Part shown: piece by piece, positions 1-8,318 of the stretch
How the letters are laid out: every line of letters starts with the position of its first letter
Position numbering within the stretch: the first letter of the stretch is position 1
NCBI RefSeq assembly: GCF_038008325.1
Contig: NZ_JBBOYW010000001.1
Span: 424,001 to 488,000, forward strand
Reading direction: 5' to 3'
Length of the DNA: 64,000 nucleotides
Source of the DNA: Lysinibacillus sp. FSL K6-0232
GTDB lineage: Bacteria > Bacillota > Bacilli > Bacillales_A > Planococcaceae
The notes under the pieces: model-generated
Seen by the model: the letters and a program-made list of their open reading frames with translations, nothing else
Database searches by the model: none
What the model was told of the DNA's origin: nothing
Position numbers and translations under genes: made by a program

Positions 1-259
1 CAATAAGACTTGAGCCTATACGTTCAAGCTCCTCCTGAATAATAACCCCAAAGCTAAAATCAAGTCCTAGTCCACCATATTGCTCTTCTACTTGTGGACA
101 AAGATAGCCCATATCGCCAAGCTTGCGCCAAAATGACAGTGGAATAAGGTGTTCCTTTTCCCATTGTGTATAATGAGGCTCGGCTTCCTCTGTTAAAAAC
201 TTACGAAAGGTTTTACGAAATAGCTCATGCTCTGTTGTTTCAAATTTATAGCGTGTCAT
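1..259 (-). CDS. Acyl-CoA dehydrogenase, N-terminal part, cut by the left window edge
   Basis: The reverse strand reads in frame from an ATG at 259 to the window edge, giving 86 residues. They match the N-terminal alpha-helical domain of acyl-CoA dehydrogenases: an acidic helix with FRKTFRKFL, then WRKLGDMGYLCP, EEQYGGLGLDF and IIQEELERIGSSL. Such flavoenzymes introduce a 2,3-double bond into acyl-CoA thioesters in the cytoplasm and pass electrons to ETF. An AAAGGGGTG ribosome site sits upstream of the ATG. The FAD-binding middle domain and the catalytic glutamate lie outside the window, so the substrate class cannot be told. It is transcribed divergently from the metallophosphoesterase at 487. 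The identification rests on the conserved Y-G-G-x-G region of the family. Confidence 0.85.
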   Translation of the reverse strand, partial: MTRYKFETTEHELFRKTFRKFLTEEAEPHYTQWEKEHLIPLSFWRKLGDMGYLCPQVEEQYGGLGLDFSFGVIIQEELERIGSSLI

Positions 260-486
260 ATGAAATAGCACCCCTTTTTGCTCGTAAATGCGTAAATTTT
301 CTCTTACATTTATTATGTTACTGAAGGACATGTGAAAATTAAAGTGCTTTTAGTGCTGAAATAATAAATTTGTTATTGCTATACATTAATATAGTGAAAA
401 TCTAGCAATAAGCTCTCATATTCATAGCTTGATGAAGTATCGTGATATAATCGACTAAATAATAAAGGAAAGTAGAGGACGAAGAT

Positions 487-1566
487 ATGCCAAAAGTAAT
501 TGGTGGTATACTTTTAATTAGTATTTATAGTGCGCTGACCTTCTATATTGGCTGGGGTTTAAAGCAATGGCTAGTAGCAATGGGGTGGTTTCGCCTTCCA
601 GTATTATTTTGGTTAGTGCTGTATATAATTGCCTTTAGTATTATTATAGGGAGGCTACATGAATCTTTACAGTTCTTTTCAGTTATTAGTAATTACTGGA
701 TGTTTGTTTTTGAATATGGTTTATTGTTATGTGTAGCTGCACAATTAATTATTTGGCTAACACCCTTTAAAAATGTACAAATAATTGGTAGTATAGCAAT
801 TGCTGTACTCTTTGTGTTAGGAGTTATTGGCTCTTATTTAGCCTATTCTCCAGTGGTGCGCCATTTAGAGGTTGCTGTAGATAAAAAGGATAGTGAACTA
901 ACATCATTAAGGGTTGTTGTGGCATCGGATTTTCACTTAGGTGTTTTATCACATAAACGACATTTGCAACGCTTTGTCGATCTTACGAATGAAGCCAATC
1001 CAGATATTATTTTATTAGCGGGCGATATTGTGGATGATGACCCAAAATGGTTTGTACAAGAGGGCATGGCGGATGTCATCAAGCAATTAAAATCTACATA
1101 TGGCACGTATGGTATACTTGGCAACCATGAATATTATGGTAAAAAAATTCCCGAGTTTATAAAAGAAATGGAAAATGCTAATGTAAAAATATTATTAGAT
1201 GAAACAATTCGTATAGCAGATGCGTTTATATTAACAGGTCAAGAGGATAAAACAAATACAGATCGGAAGCCACTAGATGATTTACAGCCTTCAGCTAACC
1301 TACCATGGCTTGTAATGAATCATACACCTGATGATTTGGTAACACCTGCAAAGCTGGGTGTTGATTTTCATGTGTCAGGACATACACATAAAGGGCAGCT
1401 TTGGCCAAATCAATATATAACAGCACGCGTATTTGAGCTGGATTATGGTTATAAGTTGAAGGAGCAGATGCATACACTTGTGTCATCAGGCTACGGCTTC
1501 TGGGGTCCACCTATGCGTATTGGTAGTAGGTCTGAGCTTTGGGTAGTGGATATAAAGTTTCAGTAG
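487..1566 (+). CDS. Membrane-anchored metallophosphoesterase
   Basis: A 359-residue protein with about four hydrophobic segments in the first 125 residues, followed by a calcineurin-like phosphoesterase domain. The metal-binding motifs appear in the usual order: SDFHLG near residue 147, GDIVDD near 180, GNHEYYG near 213, NHTPDD near 277 and GHTHKGQ near 297. Family members hydrolyse phosphomono- or diesters with a two-metal centre. The layout resembles the YkoQ-type membrane phosphoesterases of Bacillus, whose substrate may be a lipid or cell-wall intermediate; here that is inference. The next gene encodes undecaprenyl-diphosphatase, also a membrane phosphatase, but a repeat copy lies between them, so co-transcription is uncertain. 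A purine-rich ribosome site (AGAGGAC) precedes the ATG. Confidence 0.85.
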   Translation: MPKVIGGILLISIYSALTFYIGWGLKQWLVAMGWFRLPVLFWLVLYIIAFSIIIGRLHESLQFFSVISNYWMFVFEYGLLLCVAAQLIIWLTPFKNVQIIGSIAIAVLFVLGVIGSYLAYSPVVRHLEVAVDKKDSELTSLRVVVASDFHLGVLSHKRHLQRFVDLTNEANPDIILLAGDIVDDDPKWFVQEGMADVIKQLKSTYGTYGILGNHEYYGKKIPEFIKEMENANVKILLDETIRIADAFILTGQEDKTNTDRKPLDDLQPSANLPWLVMNHTPDDLVTPAKLGVDFHVSGHTHKGQLWPNQYITARVFELDYGYKLKEQMHTLVSSGYGFWGPPMRIGSRSELWVVDIKFQ

Positions 1567-1585
1567 TAGCTAAAATGTATTATTT

Positions 1586-1729
1586 TATCCTGGTTCAGCA
1601 AACATTGTTATAGATTTTGGAGAGGAGCTTTTCGAGTGCACTCGAAAAAATCCGAACGCGAAGCATCAGATATTTTACGTACCGAAAGCATTAGCGACAG
1701 GTACAATTACGCTGGGATGTAATTGATAA
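1586..1729. repeat. Interspersed repeat, short copy A
   Basis: This intergenic block shares long identical stretches with a block at 30423-30750. They include GGTTCAGCAAAC at the left end, CAAACATTGTTA, ACTCGAAAAA-TCCGA, and a right-hand core ACCGAAAGCATTAGCGACAG followed by GTACAATTACGCTGGG and TGTAATTGAT. The short copy lacks about 180 bases present in the other. It contains an inverted repeat, TTTTCGAGTGCACTCGAAAA. It lies just upstream of uppP, so it sits in or near that gene's promoter/leader. No coding potential was seen. Confidence 0.85.
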
Positions 1730-1764
1730 TAGGTGAGTAATTTTATGAATAAAGGTAAGGTGAC

Positions 1765-2601
1765 ATGGTGGATATTATAGAGTTATTAAAAGCATTGATT
1801 TTAGGCTTTGTTGAAGGAATGACAGAATTTGCGCCTGTATCTTCAACGGGTCATATGATTATCGTCGACGATATGTGGTTAAAGACAGAGGAGTTTTTAG
1901 GGAAGTATCCTGCCAATACATTTAAAATTGTTGTACAGCTTGGCTCCATTTTAGCAGTTATCGTTGTGATGTGGAAACGTATACTAAGCCTCGTTGGATT
2001 ATATAATATCGATGGTCAATCTAAATCAATGACCAATCGTTTTAACTTAGCGCATGTAATTGTTGGGATGCTACCAGCCGTTGTATTAGGATTTGCCTTC
2101 AAGGATTTTATTGATGATCATCTTTTTAAAGTAGAGCATGTTGTATATGCATTAGTTGCAGGAGCTATTTTAATGATTGCCGCAGATAAATTAGCGCCAC
2201 GTAAGCCAAAAATAGATTCTTTAGATAAAATCTCTTATGGCTTAGCCTTTAAAGTAGGCTTAGTGCAATGTTTATCTTTATGGCCAGGTTTCTCACGCTC
2301 AGGTGCTACAATTTCAGGCGGGGTACTATTTGGTATGAGCCACCGTGTTGCAGCTGATTTTACATTTATTATGGCTGTACCGATTATGGCAGGGGCAAGC
2401 TTAGTATCTGTTTTGAAAAACTGGGATACTTTGTCAATGGACTATTTTGGCTTCTATGCTGTCGGATTTATTAGTTCATTTGTCTTTGCATTATTATCGA
2501 TCAAATTTTTCTTAGCACTTATTTCAAAAGTAAAGTTAATGCCTTTTGCTATCTATCGTTTAGTGTTAGCAGCAGTGCTTTGCGTTATTATTTTTATGTA
2601 A
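1765..2601 (+). CDS. uppP: Undecaprenyl-diphosphatase (bacitracin resistance protein family)
   Basis: A 278-residue integral membrane protein that dephosphorylates undecaprenyl pyrophosphate to recycle the lipid carrier for peptidoglycan and teichoic acid synthesis. Raised dosage is known to give bacitracin resistance. Both family signatures are present: EGMTEFAPVSSTGHM near the N-terminus, holding the paired acidic residues and the SSTGH loop, and PGFSRSGATISGG near residue 172 with the essential arginine. About seven to eight hydrophobic segments and the length fit the BacA/UppP family. The ATG at 1765 has AAAGGTAAGGTG upstream. The gene stands alone between a repeat copy and a strong terminator. 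Confidence 0.95.
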   Translation: MVDIIELLKALILGFVEGMTEFAPVSSTGHMIIVDDMWLKTEEFLGKYPANTFKIVVQLGSILAVIVVMWKRILSLVGLYNIDGQSKSMTNRFNLAHVIVGMLPAVVLGFAFKDFIDDHLFKVEHVVYALVAGAILMIAADKLAPRKPKIDSLDKISYGLAFKVGLVQCLSLWPGFSRSGATISGGVLFGMSHRVAADFTFIMAVPIMAGASLVSVLKNWDTLSMDYFGFYAVGFISSFVFALLSIKFFLALISKVKLMPFAIYRLVLAAVLCVIIFM

Positions 2602-2603
2602 AG

Positions 2604-2645
2604 GAAAGCCACTCTTCTTGTAAAGGAAGCAGTGGCTTTTTGTTT
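2604..2645 (+). terminator. Intrinsic terminator of uppP
   Basis: The arms GAAAGCCACT and AGTGGCTTTT form a hairpin followed by a T-rich run directly after the uppP stop codon. Confidence 0.85.
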
Positions 2646-3085
2646 TGACTTAAAAAATATGTATCAGACTACTATAGCTACCATATTATAAATAAGTATT
2701 AGAAAGCTCCGTTCTCTGTAATGGCACGGAAATAATTAATCATTGTGAATAAATAATATAAAGCTACAAACATGTTGATTAGATGTACCGCTTCAATTTG
2801 AAGTCGCCACCATTCATTTCAATCAATAGGGAATGCCTTTTAAACAGTGCTTTTCCTATAAAATCCGCTTATTATTTACATAATGAACATACCTAATAAA
2901 GCTCAGTAGGTATAAAGAATTGTTTTTGGGTAATATGATGAAAAATCTATTAATATCATACATTATTTACCTATATATTGTTCGTTTAGCGAATTTAAGA
3001 TTATAATTGGTATATAAAGTACCATTTTATTTTTGTCTTTTAATGGAATTTAGGAGGATGGGATTAGTACGTATAGATTATAATA
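2646..3085. other. Intergenic region between uppP and hemAT
   Basis: About 440 bases without a convincing gene. On the reverse strand at 2818-2699 there is a 39-codon open stretch rich in hydrophobic and aromatic residues (EWWRLQIEAVHLINMF, then YYLFTMINYFRAI). It has a TGA just upstream and no ribosome site before its internal ATG at 2773. It reads like the tail of a membrane protein and may be a gene remnant. The A/T-rich part from 2870 to 3085 probably carries the hemAT promoter, but I could not fix its boxes. Confidence 0.4.
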
Positions 3086-3098
3086 TGAGGTGGAGAAA

Positions 3099-4391
3099 AT
3101 GTTCCAAATTGTAAATAGGTCGAAGAAAAATACAATTGAAATTAGTAACGATACAAATATAGGTATTTTTATTGAAGATCAAGAACGCTTATTACAATTA
3201 AGACTTATAGGTTTGAATGTCCATGATCTACAGTTGATTAAAAGTTTAAAGCTATATGTGGAACGCAATGTTGCAGATATAGTGGCGGCATTTTATCGCG
3301 TTATTGAAGGTGTGCCAACACTGCAACAGGTTATTCAAACAAATAGCTCCAGTGAGCGATTGCGTCAAACATTACGCCATCATATTATTGAAATGTTTGA
3401 AGGGCGAATTGATGAAGCATTTTTAGAAAAGCGACGACAGGTGGCAAAAATGCATGTCAGGATTAATTTATATCCAAAATGGTATTTAGCCGCCTTTCAA
3501 ATTCTTGAAAAATCATTAAGAAAAATTGTGTATGGGCTTCAATTATCAAAGGGTGAGGAAGAGAAGTTTTGTGATGCTATCAGTAAAATTTGTAATTTTG
3601 AGCAGCAAATTGTGCTAGAGGAATATGATCACTATGCTAGTACATTAATTGAAGAGCAGCGCAATCATGTTATTGAGCATGTAAAAGAGGTGATAGGCGG
3701 TATTTCTACACAATTAGAGAGTCAATCCCAAAATACATCTGAAACAGTATCAGAGCTTGTTTTTAGTGCAAAAAAAGTTAATGATTTTTTGACAAATAGT
3801 ATCCATGAAGCAGAATCGATGCAAAAAGTTTCAAGTGATGGGTATGCTAAAATTGTGCTAATCAATGAGCAAACAGGTGAAATTCACCATAAGACGGTTG
3901 AAATGGCTAATATGGTGGAGCAGTTAAACAATTCTTCCTCAAAAATTAATGCGGTTGTGGAAATTGTGAAAAATATTTCAGGACAAACCAATTTACTCGC
4001 ATTAAACTCTGCCATTGAAGCGGCACGTGCAGGTGAGCATGGTAAGGGCTTTGCAGTTGTGGCAAATGAAGTGCGCAAGCTTGCAGATCAAACAAAAAGC
4101 TCTGTTGAGCAAATTGCTGAGCTTATTATGATGTCTAACGGTATTACGATGCAAGTTGTGCAAGCTATTCAAGATATACAGCAGCTCGTGCATAATAGTA
4201 TTGAGCGTAATGCTGAGTCTTTAAAAGCTTTTGATGCAATTTCCGGCTCTGTTGAAGATTCCATTGCTAATTTCCAAAATGTAGGGAAACAAATTTCGGA
4301 ATTAGCAAAAATTATTGAATCTATAGGTGTATCCTCAGAAGAATTAGAAAGGGTAGCCAATCGTTTAAATACAACCATTAAAGAATTTTAG
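3099..4391 (+). CDS. hemAT: Haem-based aerotactic transducer HemAT
   Basis: A soluble globin-coupled sensor of 430 residues. Residues about 25-175 form a globin domain and about 200-430 the methyl-accepting signalling domain, including the hairpin-tip signature GKGFAVVANEVRKLADQT. In B. subtilis HemAT the proximal haem ligand is His123 in VHLRIGL and the ligand-sensing tyrosine is Tyr70. Here His119 sits in MHVRINLYPKWY and Tyr66 in AAFYRVIEG, both shifted by four residues, so the haem pocket appears intact. The protein should bind oxygen and signal to CheA/CheW for aerotaxis. An upstream GTG at 3090 is in frame, but GAGGTGG at 3087-3093 favours the ATG at 3099. The gene is monocistronic, with its own terminator. 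Confidence 0.93.
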   Translation: MFQIVNRSKKNTIEISNDTNIGIFIEDQERLLQLRLIGLNVHDLQLIKSLKLYVERNVADIVAAFYRVIEGVPTLQQVIQTNSSSERLRQTLRHHIIEMFEGRIDEAFLEKRRQVAKMHVRINLYPKWYLAAFQILEKSLRKIVYGLQLSKGEEEKFCDAISKICNFEQQIVLEEYDHYASTLIEEQRNHVIEHVKEVIGGISTQLESQSQNTSETVSELVFSAKKVNDFLTNSIHEAESMQKVSSDGYAKIVLINEQTGEIHHKTVEMANMVEQLNNSSSKINAVVEIVKNISGQTNLLALNSAIEAARAGEHGKGFAVVANEVRKLADQTKSSVEQIAELIMMSNGITMQVVQAIQDIQQLVHNSIERNAESLKAFDAISGSVEDSIANFQNVGKQISELAKIIESIGVSSEELERVANRLNTTIKEF

Positions 4392-4392
4392 G

Positions 4393-4421
4393 CTATGCAT
4401 AAAATCTATGCATAGTTTTTT
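4393..4421 (+). terminator. Intrinsic terminator of hemAT
   Basis: The perfect nine-base arms CTATGCATA and TATGCATAG are followed by six T, two bases after the stop codon. Confidence 0.9.
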
Positions 4422-4598
4422 GATGCCTAAGTTTAGGATAAAACTATCTATTTCATGGATAAATAAAGAAATAGACGGATAAAATCGATAATTGTTCAAA
4501 GGAGCAAGCATGTATCAATCGATATAGACTAGAAAATGCTTGTTGTAAGTGTTACGCTATAGGCGAATTAGGGAATTGACTAGAGGAGTGTTTCAATC

Positions 4599-5561
4599 AT
4601 GAAGAAGAAACTATTTATAACACGCAAATTTCCTGCACATATTGTAGAGCCTCTACAGGAATATTATGAAATTTCGCAGTGGGACGAGGAGGAAATTGTG
4701 ATTCCGCGTGACCAATTGCTAGCGGCTGTGGCAGATTGCGAAGTGCTATGGGTAACGCTTGCAGATCAAGTAGATGAGGAGCTGCTTGCACATGCACCAA
4801 ATTTAAAATTAGTGACGAACTTAGCAGTTGGCTATAACAATATAGATGTGCAGGCATTGCGCAAGCGAGGCGTGATGGCGACAAATACACCAGGTGTATT
4901 AACAAATACGACTGCGGATTTAGTGATGGGCTTATTGCTAGCAACAGCACGTCGAATTCCAGAAAGTGAACGCTATTTACGTGATGGCAAGTGGAAAAGT
5001 TGGTATCCAATGCAGCTAGTTGGCAAGGATGTATCTGGTGCTACGATAGGAATTATTGGTATGGGGCGTATCGGACAGGCTGTTGCTAGGCGGGCGAAGG
5101 GCTTCGATATGAGAGTTTTGTATAATAATCGAAGACGTCGCCACGAAGCAGAAGAAATGTACGGTTTTCGCTATGCATCGCTAGAAGAGCTTTTAAAGCA
5201 ATCAGATTTTGTTGTAATTATGACGCCATATAATAATGATACAGAGGGGCTTATTGGTGCTGAAGAACTGGCGATAATGAAGGATGATGCGGTGATTATT
5301 AATGCTTCACGTGGCGGTATTATTGATGAAATGGCATTGTATGAAACATTAAAAAGCGGCAAACTATGGGCTGCGGGATTAGATGTATTTGAGCATGAAC
5401 CAATAGCTATGGATCATCCTTTATTAACATTGCCAAATGTTGTAGCACTGCCACATATCGGTAGCGCATCTTTAGAAACAAGAACAGCAATGCTTATGTT
5501 AAATGTCAAGGAGCTTACGGCTTATGGACAGGGCAAAGCTGTAACAAATCGAATAGATTAA
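4599..5561 (+). CDS. D-isomer-specific 2-hydroxyacid dehydrogenase (glyoxylate/hydroxypyruvate reductase-like)
   Basis: A 320-residue NAD(P)-dependent dehydrogenase of the D-2-hydroxyacid family. The Rossmann motif is GIIGMGRIGQAVARRA near residue 152. The catalytic arginine is in NASRGGIIDE, the glutamate in DVFEHEP and the histidine in ALPHIGSAS. The N-terminal catalytic half contains NLAVGYNNID, typical of glyoxylate/hydroxypyruvate reductases of the GyaR/GhrB type. It reduces a 2-oxoacid to the D-2-hydroxyacid; the exact substrate is not determined by sequence. A good ribosome site (GAGGAGTG) precedes the ATG. It is single and convergent with the AIM24 gene. Confidence 0.9.
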   Translation: MKKKLFITRKFPAHIVEPLQEYYEISQWDEEEIVIPRDQLLAAVADCEVLWVTLADQVDEELLAHAPNLKLVTNLAVGYNNIDVQALRKRGVMATNTPGVLTNTTADLVMGLLLATARRIPESERYLRDGKWKSWYPMQLVGKDVSGATIGIIGMGRIGQAVARRAKGFDMRVLYNNRRRRHEAEEMYGFRYASLEELLKQSDFVVIMTPYNNDTEGLIGAEELAIMKDDAVIINASRGGIIDEMALYETLKSGKLWAAGLDVFEHEPIAMDHPLLTLPNVVALPHIGSASLETRTAMLMLNVKELTAYGQGKAVTNRID

Positions 5562-5598
5562 AAAAGAGGAGCATATCATCACTACTTGGATATGCTCC
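5561..5598 (-). terminator. Intrinsic terminator of the AIM24-family gene
   Basis: The arms GGAGCATATC and GATATGCTCC are followed on the minus strand by a run of T. It lies between two convergent genes and probably also stalls plus-strand transcription. Confidence 0.85.
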
Positions 5599-5605
5599 AT
5601 GTACT

Positions 5606-6406
5606 TTATTTGTTAAATAAATCAAATAAACCGCCAATACCGCCTTCACCTTTCGATTGACCACCACCGCCCTGTGAAATAGGCGCTGCTGCAAAGACAC
5701 GGCTTGCTAGACGGCTAAATGGTAATGATTGCACCCAAACTGTACCTGGACCACGTAATGTAGCGAAGAAGATACCTTCTCCACCAAATAGTGCTGTTTT
5801 TACGCCTCCAACGAGCTCGATATTGTAGTCTACGCTGGCAGTCATCGCTACTAAGCAACCAGTGTCCACACGTAAAACTTCCCCAGGCTGCAATGTTTTT
5901 TCATGCATAGTACCACCTGCATGGACAAATGCCATACCATCCCCCTCAAGCTTTTGCATAATAAAGCCTTCTCCACCAAAGAAACCAGTGCCGATTTTTT
6001 TCTGGAACTCAACACCAATAGAAACTCCTTTAGCAGCTGCTAGAAAGGCATCCTTTTGACAAATAATTTTGCCATTTAATCGACTTAAATCCATTGGAAT
6101 AATTTTCCCTGGGTAAGGTGAAGCAAAATAAACATGCTTTTTACCTGAGCCAACGTTTGTAAATGTCGTCATAAATAAGCTCTCACCTGTAATCAGTCGT
6201 TTACCAGCGCCTAATAATTTCCCCATTATTCCACTTTGTGAGCCGCCTCTTGAGCCATCACCAAAAATCGTTTCCATATGGATGGCATCATCCATCATCA
6301 TTAAAGCACCTGCTTCTGCAACAACTGTTTCTTGAGGGTCAAGCTCCACTTGCACATATTGCATGTCGTCACCAAACAACTTATAGTCAATCTCATGATT
6401 ATTCAT
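5606..6406 (-). CDS. AIM24 / TIGR00266 family protein
   Basis: A 266-residue protein of the AIM24 family (formerly DUF124). Typical blocks are visible: VELDPQETVVAEAGALMMM, GEGFIMQKLEGDGMAFVHAGG, and RVDTGCLVAMTASVDYNIE. The family forms a compact beta-structure related to tryptophan-RNA-binding attenuation protein folds; the bacterial role is unknown. The last 25 residues are glycine- and serine-rich and end in GGLFDLFNK. The ATG has GGAGGAAG nine bases upstream. It is transcribed alone and ends at a strong terminator. Confidence 0.85.
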   Translation of the reverse strand: MNNHEIDYKLFGDDMQYVQVELDPQETVVAEAGALMMMDDAIHMETIFGDGSRGGSQSGIMGKLLGAGKRLITGESLFMTTFTNVGSGKKHVYFASPYPGKIIPMDLSRLNGKIICQKDAFLAAAKGVSIGVEFQKKIGTGFFGGEGFIMQKLEGDGMAFVHAGGTMHEKTLQPGEVLRVDTGCLVAMTASVDYNIELVGGVKTALFGGEGIFFATLRGPGTVWVQSLPFSRLASRVFAAAPISQGGGGQSKGEGGIGGLFDLFNK

Positions 6407-6813
6407 AAAGGGCTTCCTCCAATAATAAATTTATTGATATTATATACGGCAATTGGTGAAATTAGTTTCAATAGAAAATTAAATATTTTAGAAAAAAAGG
6501 GAATTAGGTAGAAAATGTCGAATATAAAAACTAGAATGTGTATGATTTATTTTCATTTAACAAAGGGTATGGTGAATATACATAACCTTAAACAGCTATT
6601 TCTTTGCATAAAAGAGTAAGGCTAGTTAGGTGAAAATAAAGCCTCTGGCAGTTATCGCTGATATTGGCTTTGAAGTATTACAAAGGTATAATGTATCCTT
6701 AAAATTCGGAATTTTGCCATATTTGGTTCTAACGAAAGTTATACATTCTGTATCTATGGAATACGATTGGTCGATAGCCGAGGCATCATAGAGTATTTCA
6801 GGGGGTGTGTGTA
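6407..6813. other. Intergenic region upstream of the lysine-catabolism operon
   Basis: About 400 bases that must hold the promoter of the following operon. No lysine-riboswitch structure was recognised. A 53-codon open frame runs from a GTG at 6630 to 6791 on the plus strand (KIKPLAVIADIGFEVLQRYN at its start). It has only a weak AAGG upstream. Its composition looks protein-like, so it may be a decayed or very small gene, but I recognise no family. Confidence 0.35.
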
Positions 6814-8292
6814 GTGGAGATAAAAAACTATATCGGTGGTAAGTGGAAAACACATTCGCAATTACAAAGTATAGCAGTGATGAACCCTGCAAATGGAGAG
6901 CAGCTAGCCACCATACCTCGTTCAACAGCAAGCGAAGTAGATGAGGCTGTAGCTGTTGCCAAACAAGCACAAAAAAGCTGGGCACTCGTACCAGCGCCAA
7001 AGCGTGCAGATTATTTATATGCCATCGGTCAAAAAATGAAAGAGCGAAAGGAATATTTGGCGACCGTTTTAACAAAAGAGATGGGCAAGGTTATTGAAGA
7101 GGCTAGAGGAGAGGTGCAAGAGGGCATCGATATGGCCTATTATATGGCTGGTGAGGGTCGAAGGCTGTTTGGCGAAACGACACCATCTGAGCTTGCTAAC
7201 AAGTTTGCGATGAGCGTAAGGGCTCCTATTGGTGTTGTCGCACTTATCACTCCTTGGAATTTTCCTGTTGCGATTGCAACATGGAAGTCATTTCCCGCAA
7301 TTGTTGCAGGAAATACATTTGTTTGGAAGCCATCAAATGAAACCCCAATGATGGCTTATGAAATGGGTAAGATTTTTGAGGAAGTAGGCTTACCAGATGG
7401 TGTAGCGAATATTGTATTTGGTACAGGGCCTACAGTAGGTACAGCATTAATTGAACATCCCGATGTAAAGGTTATTTCTTTTACAGGTTCTACAACAACA
7501 GGTAGTAAAGTAGCGGAGCTCGGCGGTAAGCATTTGAAAAAGGTTTCGTTAGAAATGGGTGGGAAAAATGCTGTTATCGTCATGGATGATGCCGATTTAC
7601 AGCTCGCTACAGAAGGGATTTTATGGAGTGCATTTGGTACAGCTGGACAAAGATGTACGGCATGTAGTCGGGTAATTGTGCATAAAGATGTAAAAGAGCA
7701 ATTGGAACAACGCCTCTTGGAGGAAATGCAAAAGCTAACCATTGGGGATGGCTTAGATGAAAGCGTTAAAATTGGACCGGTGATTAATAAAGCAGCATTA
7801 GAAAAAATTAATCACTATGTACAAATAGGTAAACAAGAGGGAGCTACATTATTAGCAGGCGGCAACATATTAAATGAGCCACCGTATCATAAAGGGTTTT
7901 ATTATGAACCAACATTGTTTACAAATGTGAAGCCCGACATGATTATTGCTCAAGAGGAAATCTTTGGTCCAGTCGTTTCACTAATTGAAGTAGCTAGTTT
8001 AGAAGAAGCAATTGCAGTAAATAATGGCGTGAAATTTGGCTTATCTAGCTCAATTTTCTCACAGGATGTAAATACAATTTTCCGCGCGCAACGTGATTTA
8101 GATACGGGTATTGTTTATGTAAATGCCGGTACAACTGGTGCTGAAATTCATTTACCATTCGGTGGTACAAAAGGAACAGGAAATGGACACCGTGACTCAG
8201 GTGTTGCCGCTCTGGATGTATATACGGAATGGAAGAGCATTTATGTAGACTACAGCGGTAAATTACAAAGAGCACAAATCGATACAGAATAA
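6814..8292 (+). CDS. Aldehyde dehydrogenase, probable 2-aminoadipate-6-semialdehyde dehydrogenase
   Basis: A 492-residue NAD(P)-dependent aldehyde dehydrogenase. The cofactor site includes TPWNFPVAIATWK and FTGSTTTGSKV. The general base is Glu247 in SLEMGGKN and the catalytic nucleophile Cys281 in GQRCTACSR. Downstream in the operon is an L-lysine 6-dehydrogenase, which makes 2-aminoadipate-6-semialdehyde. This enzyme is therefore the likely oxidant of that aldehyde to 2-aminoadipate; that step is inference from context. An in-frame GTG at 6805 exists, but CAGGGGG at 6799-6805 places the start at the GTG at 6814. Spacing to the next gene is 26 bases. Other aldehyde substrates remain possible. 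Confidence 0.88.
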   Translation: MEIKNYIGGKWKTHSQLQSIAVMNPANGEQLATIPRSTASEVDEAVAVAKQAQKSWALVPAPKRADYLYAIGQKMKERKEYLATVLTKEMGKVIEEARGEVQEGIDMAYYMAGEGRRLFGETTPSELANKFAMSVRAPIGVVALITPWNFPVAIATWKSFPAIVAGNTFVWKPSNETPMMAYEMGKIFEEVGLPDGVANIVFGTGPTVGTALIEHPDVKVISFTGSTTTGSKVAELGGKHLKKVSLEMGGKNAVIVMDDADLQLATEGILWSAFGTAGQRCTACSRVIVHKDVKEQLEQRLLEEMQKLTIGDGLDESVKIGPVINKAALEKINHYVQIGKQEGATLLAGGNILNEPPYHKGFYYEPTLFTNVKPDMIIAQEEIFGPVVSLIEVASLEEAIAVNNGVKFGLSSSIFSQDVNTIFRAQRDLDTGIVYVNAGTTGAEIHLPFGGTKGTGNGHRDSGVAALDVYTEWKSIYVDYSGKLQRAQIDTE

Positions 8293-8318
8293 CAGATCAG
8301 CGAAAGGGGATGTTCTTG

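Noticed and set aside
4615..5010. 131-codon minus-strand ORF inside the 2-hydroxyacid dehydrogenase gene
   Set aside because: It is an antisense frame of a well-supported gene, with no ribosome site and low-complexity composition.
6407..6813. Lysine riboswitch or T-box before the lysine-catabolism operon
   Set aside because: No conserved riboswitch core or T-box sequence was seen; the region stays unexplained.
6626..7075. 149-codon minus-strand ORF over the start of the semialdehyde dehydrogenase
   Set aside because: It overlaps a clear coding region in antisense and shows no family motif.
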